Below are positions 29,880-32,499 of a stretch of DNA of 32,499 bases, one piece after another. The notes under the pieces are model-generated. The model had not been told where the DNA came from and did no database searches. It saw only the letters and a program-made list of their open reading frames with translations. The position numbers and the translations under genes were made by a program. The DNA is from Parachlamydiales bacterium (lineage in GTDB: Bacteria > Chlamydiota > Chlamydiia > Chlamydiales > JAEYWL01), in the NCBI GenBank assembly GCA_020054065.1, contig JAGVLX010000027.1, positions 1 to 32,499 of the forward strand, read 5' to 3'. Numbering within the stretch: the first letter of the stretch is position 1; every line of letters begins with the position of its first letter.

Positions 29880-30791
29880 ATGAATATCCAATTATTTTTA
29901 CACTGTTTGTGCTTAATTGTTACAACAAACCTCGTGGCTTTTCACAATGACAGCGTAAATAATGAAAATAAAATCCCGAAAAGAGATCAACAAGCAGTTG
30001 AAAACTTTCTTTATAGAATTATATTTGAAGATGAATTTGGCTATACTCTTTTTGGAAACAAACCGTTAACTTTTCACGGTTATTCTACCTCACATAATAA
30101 ATATCAATTAGATCTTCGCGATAGTTTTTACTATCAATTAATCAGTTTGGTGAATTTTTCCAATAAGAAATCGTTTCAGGAAGCTCTTACGACATCAAAA
30201 TATTTTAATTTAGGATCTGATAACGACTTTGTATTTATCTTCGAATATGATCTATCCGATCACACATACTACATCGTTTTTGTAAACAAAAAAGCTTTCA
30301 AAGAAACCGTTGAATCCAACTTAGCGTCGTTTCAGAAAAAATTTGGCAATCTTTCACCTGAAATGATCCTTAAAAAATTCGAACTCGAACGCTATGCCTT
30401 CTTTAAAGAACTATATAAAGATGAATTGCTTTTAGGAATTGTCCTTGGATATGGTTCACACAATACAGAGCTCTTCGTAAGACGAAATCATCTCTTGAAC
30501 TTGTTCAATACGATTTCGAACCATAGCAACGAGATCTCACATCCTAATAGTTCATTTGCAAGTTTAGAGGCAGAATTAGAAAATCTAGATAAAATTTTTG
30601 CGTCTTATGATGATAACTACACTCCTCCATTAGATGTTGTCATGCCAGTGAGTTTTGGTAGAGATAAAAAAGACGAGAAAACAATTCAACTAACTTCCCA
30701 TTACAATGAAGTTAGGGATAAGCTAACTCAAATTCACGCGCTACCAAATCATGGGATGGAACTCATTCTATCTAAACTGAATCTTAAATAA
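29880..30791 (+). CDS. Hypothetical secreted protein, 303 aa
   Basis: An N-terminal hydrophobic signal (MNIQLFLHCLCLIVTTNLVAF) is followed by a soluble domain of no recognised family. Aromatic-rich segments such as DNDFVFIFEYDLSDHTYYIVF and a Lys/Phe-rich helix (LASFQKKFGNLSPEMILKKFELERY) are visible. ATG at 29880 is preferred to an in-frame TTG at 29868 inside the hairpin arm; no Shine-Dalgarno is seen. In style (secreted, Asn/Lys/Phe-rich, similar length) it resembles the gene at 31578, but I see no clear alignment. Confidence 0.72.
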   Translation: MNIQLFLHCLCLIVTTNLVAFHNDSVNNENKIPKRDQQAVENFLYRIIFEDEFGYTLFGNKPLTFHGYSTSHNKYQLDLRDSFYYQLISLVNFSNKKSFQEALTTSKYFNLGSDNDFVFIFEYDLSDHTYYIVFVNKKAFKETVESNLASFQKKFGNLSPEMILKKFELERYAFFKELYKDELLLGIVLGYGSHNTELFVRRNHLLNLFNTISNHSNEISHPNSSFASLEAELENLDKIFASYDDNYTPPLDVVMPVSFGRDKKDEKTIQLTSHYNEVRDKLTQIHALPNHGMELILSKLNLK

Positions 30792-30813
30792 ATTGGAAAA
30801 CCAAGCTTTGTAA

Positions 30814-30888
30814 TTTTATGAGAGCCGAAGGCTCGGCAGTTTTAAAGCCCAATCCGTAATGAGCGAAGCGAATGGAGGGTTGGGAAAA
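30814..30888 (+). repeat. REP-like repeat, left end (copy B)
   Basis: TTTTATGA, then a GAGCC-GAA-GGCTC hairpin, then GGCAGTTTTAAAGCCCAATC and CGTAATGAGCGAAGCGAA, closing with GGGTTGGG, which pairs with CCCAATCC. It differs from copy A mainly in the first hairpin. Confidence 0.8.
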
Positions 30889-30925
30889 AGAATCTCCCCA
30901 GAAATCGAGGGCTGCAAGCCCGGCA

Positions 30926-31378
30926 CTAATCCCACACATATTTTTCATCATATTCGATTTTGTAGTACTGCAAGAATTTTATATATTCCTCTTTGAAGGA
31001 AGATGTTTTGTGATGCTCTTTTTGATTTTGAATATATTTGGCCACTCGATCAAATTCCATCTGCCCGACTGAATATGCGGCATATCCTTTTTGCCAGGCA
31101 AAATTATAACTTCCAGGATCAATCGATTTAATCCAACGGGATGAATTGGATTTAATGTCACCAACAAGCTTGGCCACATCTATGGTTCTGCGTAATTTTA
31201 AAAGAATATGTAGGTGATCCGTCATTCCATTGATTTGAAAAATTGGACAATCATTTTTTTTACAAAAAGCGATGATATAGCCGTAGAGTCGATCTTCAAA
31301 AGAAGGATGGATCCATGCTCTTCGTTCTTTTGTACTGAAGATGATGTGAAGGACGATGTTCGATAATGATTGAGAAAT
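30926..31378 (-). CDS. Y1/IS200-like REP-associated transposase, apparent AUU start
   Basis: A single-strand DNA transposase of the HUH/Y1 class, about 150 residues, normal for the family. The HUH motif is HLH at 55-57 (GMTDHLHILLKL) and the catalytic Tyr is Y115 in KYIQNQKEHH; the tail KIEYDEKYVWD is typical. The first in-frame ATG (31225) falls just before the HUH motif and would delete a third of the domain. The frame is open further up, and family members start M-S-Q-S-L-S-N; here that Met position is ATT at 31378, with GGAG eight bases upstream. Either AUU is used or a start mutation has silenced a recent insertion. Confidence 0.8.
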   Translation of the reverse strand: MSQSLSNIVLHIIFSTKERRAWIHPSFEDRLYGYIIAFCKKNDCPIFQINGMTDHLHILLKLRRTIDVAKLVGDIKSNSSRWIKSIDPGSYNFAWQKGYAAYSVGQMEFDRVAKYIQNQKEHHKTSSFKEEYIKFLQYYKIEYDEKYVWD

Positions 31379-31395
31379 GGTTCACACTCCAATTT

Positions 31396-31510
31396 GTGCC
31401 GGGCTTACAGCCCTCGGCTTTTTGAGGGTATCCATTTCCTAGCCCTTCGTGTCGCTTCGCGTCACTACGGACTAGGCTTTAAAATTGCCGAGCCTTCGGC
31501 TCTAATAAAA
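31396..31510 (-). repeat. REP-like repeats, right end (copy C and inner repeat)
   Basis: 31396-31416 is the inverse of the inner repeat at 30906. About 31430-31510, read on the minus strand, gives the GAGCC-GAA-GGCTC hairpin, GGCAATTTTAAAGCCTAGTC and a GCGAAGCGA core, and closes with GGGCTAGG pairing with CCTAGTCC. Compared with copy B, CCCAATCC/GGGTTGGG has changed on both arms to CCTAGTCC/GGGCTAGG, so pairing is conserved. Confidence 0.75.
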
Positions 31511-31577
31511 TAGCTTGCTCGTATGCATCCTTGAGTATATTCTTTTTGCATTCGATTTTTCAGGAGATCTAGAGATT

Positions 31578-32499
31578 ATGAAACACAAGATTTTTTTTAT
31601 CACATATTTTTTTGCGTTGTTGACATGTTCCGATCTAAAAAGCGAAGAACAAGAACTAGAAGAGCCTCGGATTGTGAGTCTTTTACCTGGTTTAGCACAT
31701 ATGCTACCAATCGAACCAGAAATCCCAAACAACTACATATCGGTAGAATCAGCTTTAAATCCTGAAATCGATCAAAATTATGACTGGTATTGGGGAACAG
31801 AAAATGATTTATCAGATTATTTTAAAAACCCTGATCAATTAAAAGAACCAATTATCGCAGTTGCTATAAGTTATTTAGTTACACAAATAGACTACGATAA
31901 ATTTTCGCTAGAGCCTGAACTAGCTCGTTTTCCTAATGTAAAAAGCAGAAAAATATGGTGGGGGAATTACCCCGTGCTAATTCTGAGTGGAAAAGAAAAT
32001 GAAAAAGATCTTCATGTTATTTTTGTAGGCCTTAATACAACTGAAGGATATGTATTAGCATTTAGTTTAATTAAATCAATTGCAAATCCTGAGAATACTG
32101 AGTATTTTTGGCATAACTTTATTTCTAAAACAACACAATTACCTACTCCCGATTTAATTCGTGCCCACGGTATGGATATGCAACAGGGTTACACAATTCG
32201 TCACATTAATGGAACAAAATTAAAATTCTTAGCAGAAATACGTAACCATGATAAAAAATTGCGAGTGATCATCGTTCCACTATTTGGGGAGGCGACCTTT
32301 GAAATTGATAAAGTCTTTAACACGTTCATGGGTTTTGATTGGCATTACGGTGAACCTTTAGTCAAAGTAAGAGGCACTTCTACCGCTCGAAATAATAATC
32401 TATACGGAACTGTGATAACGCAGGAAACAATTTCTATATTTCCAAAATTTGTTGATGAATTTCAATCCATTGCGAGTGATTTAGCCATCTATTCTGATG
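31578..32499 (+). CDS. Hypothetical secreted protein (3' end beyond window)
   Basis: An uninterrupted frame of 307 codons runs off the window edge, so the protein is partial. It starts MKHKIFFITYFFALLTCSDL, a signal peptide with a Cys at about residue 17 that could be a weak lipobox (LLTC). The mature part is acidic and aromatic-rich (NYDWYWGTEND, KIWWGNYPVLILSG, MGFDWHYGEP). No family recognised. AGGAG lies about 11 bases upstream. The transposase element ends 67 bases before the start and may have displaced its promoter. AT-rich codon use matches the accessory tail. Confidence 0.75.
   Translation, partial: MKHKIFFITYFFALLTCSDLKSEEQELEEPRIVSLLPGLAHMLPIEPEIPNNYISVESALNPEIDQNYDWYWGTENDLSDYFKNPDQLKEPIIAVAISYLVTQIDYDKFSLEPELARFPNVKSRKIWWGNYPVLILSGKENEKDLHVIFVGLNTTEGYVLAFSLIKSIANPENTEYFWHNFISKTTQLPTPDLIRAHGMDMQQGYTIRHINGTKLKFLAEIRNHDKKLRVIIVPLFGEATFEIDKVFNTFMGFDWHYGEPLVKVRGTSTARNNNLYGTVITQETISIFPKFVDEFQSIASDLAIYSD

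Larger units (their letters stand above)
30814..31510. mobile_element. REP-associated tyrosine transposase element
   Basis: About 697 bases are bounded by inverted REP-like repeats (30814-30888 and about 31430-31510) with a second, inner pair of 21-base inverted repeats (30906-30926 and 31396-31416, 20 of 21 matching). The only gene is a Y1-type transposase on the minus strand. The whole is mirrored: outer hairpins, inner repeat, gene, inner repeat, outer hairpins. Confidence 0.75.

Noticed and set aside
30926..31225. Short 99-residue transposase starting at ATG 31225 as a truncated pseudogene.
   Set aside because: The frame is open for 51 more conserved-looking codons to 31378, so the domain is complete; only the start codon is abnormal.
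31502..31732. Minus-strand frame of 76 residues at the right end.
   Set aside because: It lies opposite a 307-codon uninterrupted plus-strand gene with a signal peptide and has no coding character.

Overview
The window looks like chromosome from a member of the Chlamydiota, probably an amoeba-associated environmental lineage rather than Chlamydia itself. The call rests on gene content: two tandem TyrP-type aromatic amino acid permeases, a ThyX-like protein made of two fused ThyX domains, an RpoN, a SpoIIE/RsbU-type partner-switching protein, and many lineage-specific membrane or secreted proteins with no recognisable family. The genus cannot be named from the sequence. No rRNA, tRNA or CRISPR array was seen.

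Layout. (1) 50-1703: three head-to-tail paralogous membrane proteins joined by ATGA overlaps. (2) 5846-1836, minus strand: a small unknown gene, a Phe/Trp-rich leader peptide running into a terminator hairpin, then tyrP-tyrP-trpS. This reads as an aromatic amino acid uptake and charging operon with a candidate attenuator. (3) 5923-6543: a peptide deformylase-like protein. (4) 6674-21392: a cell-envelope block. It holds a 1291-residue TPR protein divergent from an orphan OmpR-type regulator, and an exosortase operon (two small secreted paralogs, a TPR protein, exosortase, a membrane protein, an EpsI-like protein). It also holds an operon of one receiver/phosphatase/anti-sigma-kinase/STAS fusion with a WcaJ-type sugar transferase and a degenerate nucleotidyltransferase, and a TagA/WecG glycosyltransferase. 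(5) 21443-25585: rpoN, a membrane HExxH protein and the ThyX-like protein. (6) 25670-32499: an AT-rich accessory tail of unknown, probably secreted or effector-like genes. It contains a near-consensus sigma-54 promoter in front of a 21-residue hydrophobic microprotein, a protein ending in KDEL, and a REP-associated tyrosine transposase element whose start codon appears to be AUU.

Mobile and repeat content is a second theme. Four places carry palindromes built of 9-bp units. Three sit between convergent genes and contain no gene; the fourth flanks a four-helix-bundle gene dropped between two divergent envelope operons. A separate REP-like hairpin family occurs three times around the transposase.

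The genes connect as follows. The exosortase block, the lipid-linked sugar transferase and the TagA-type glycosyltransferase suggest a surface glycan or glycoprotein pathway. The partner-switching fusion, the orphan response regulator and RpoN supply regulation nearby. No exosortase substrate with a C-terminal sorting signal lies in the window.
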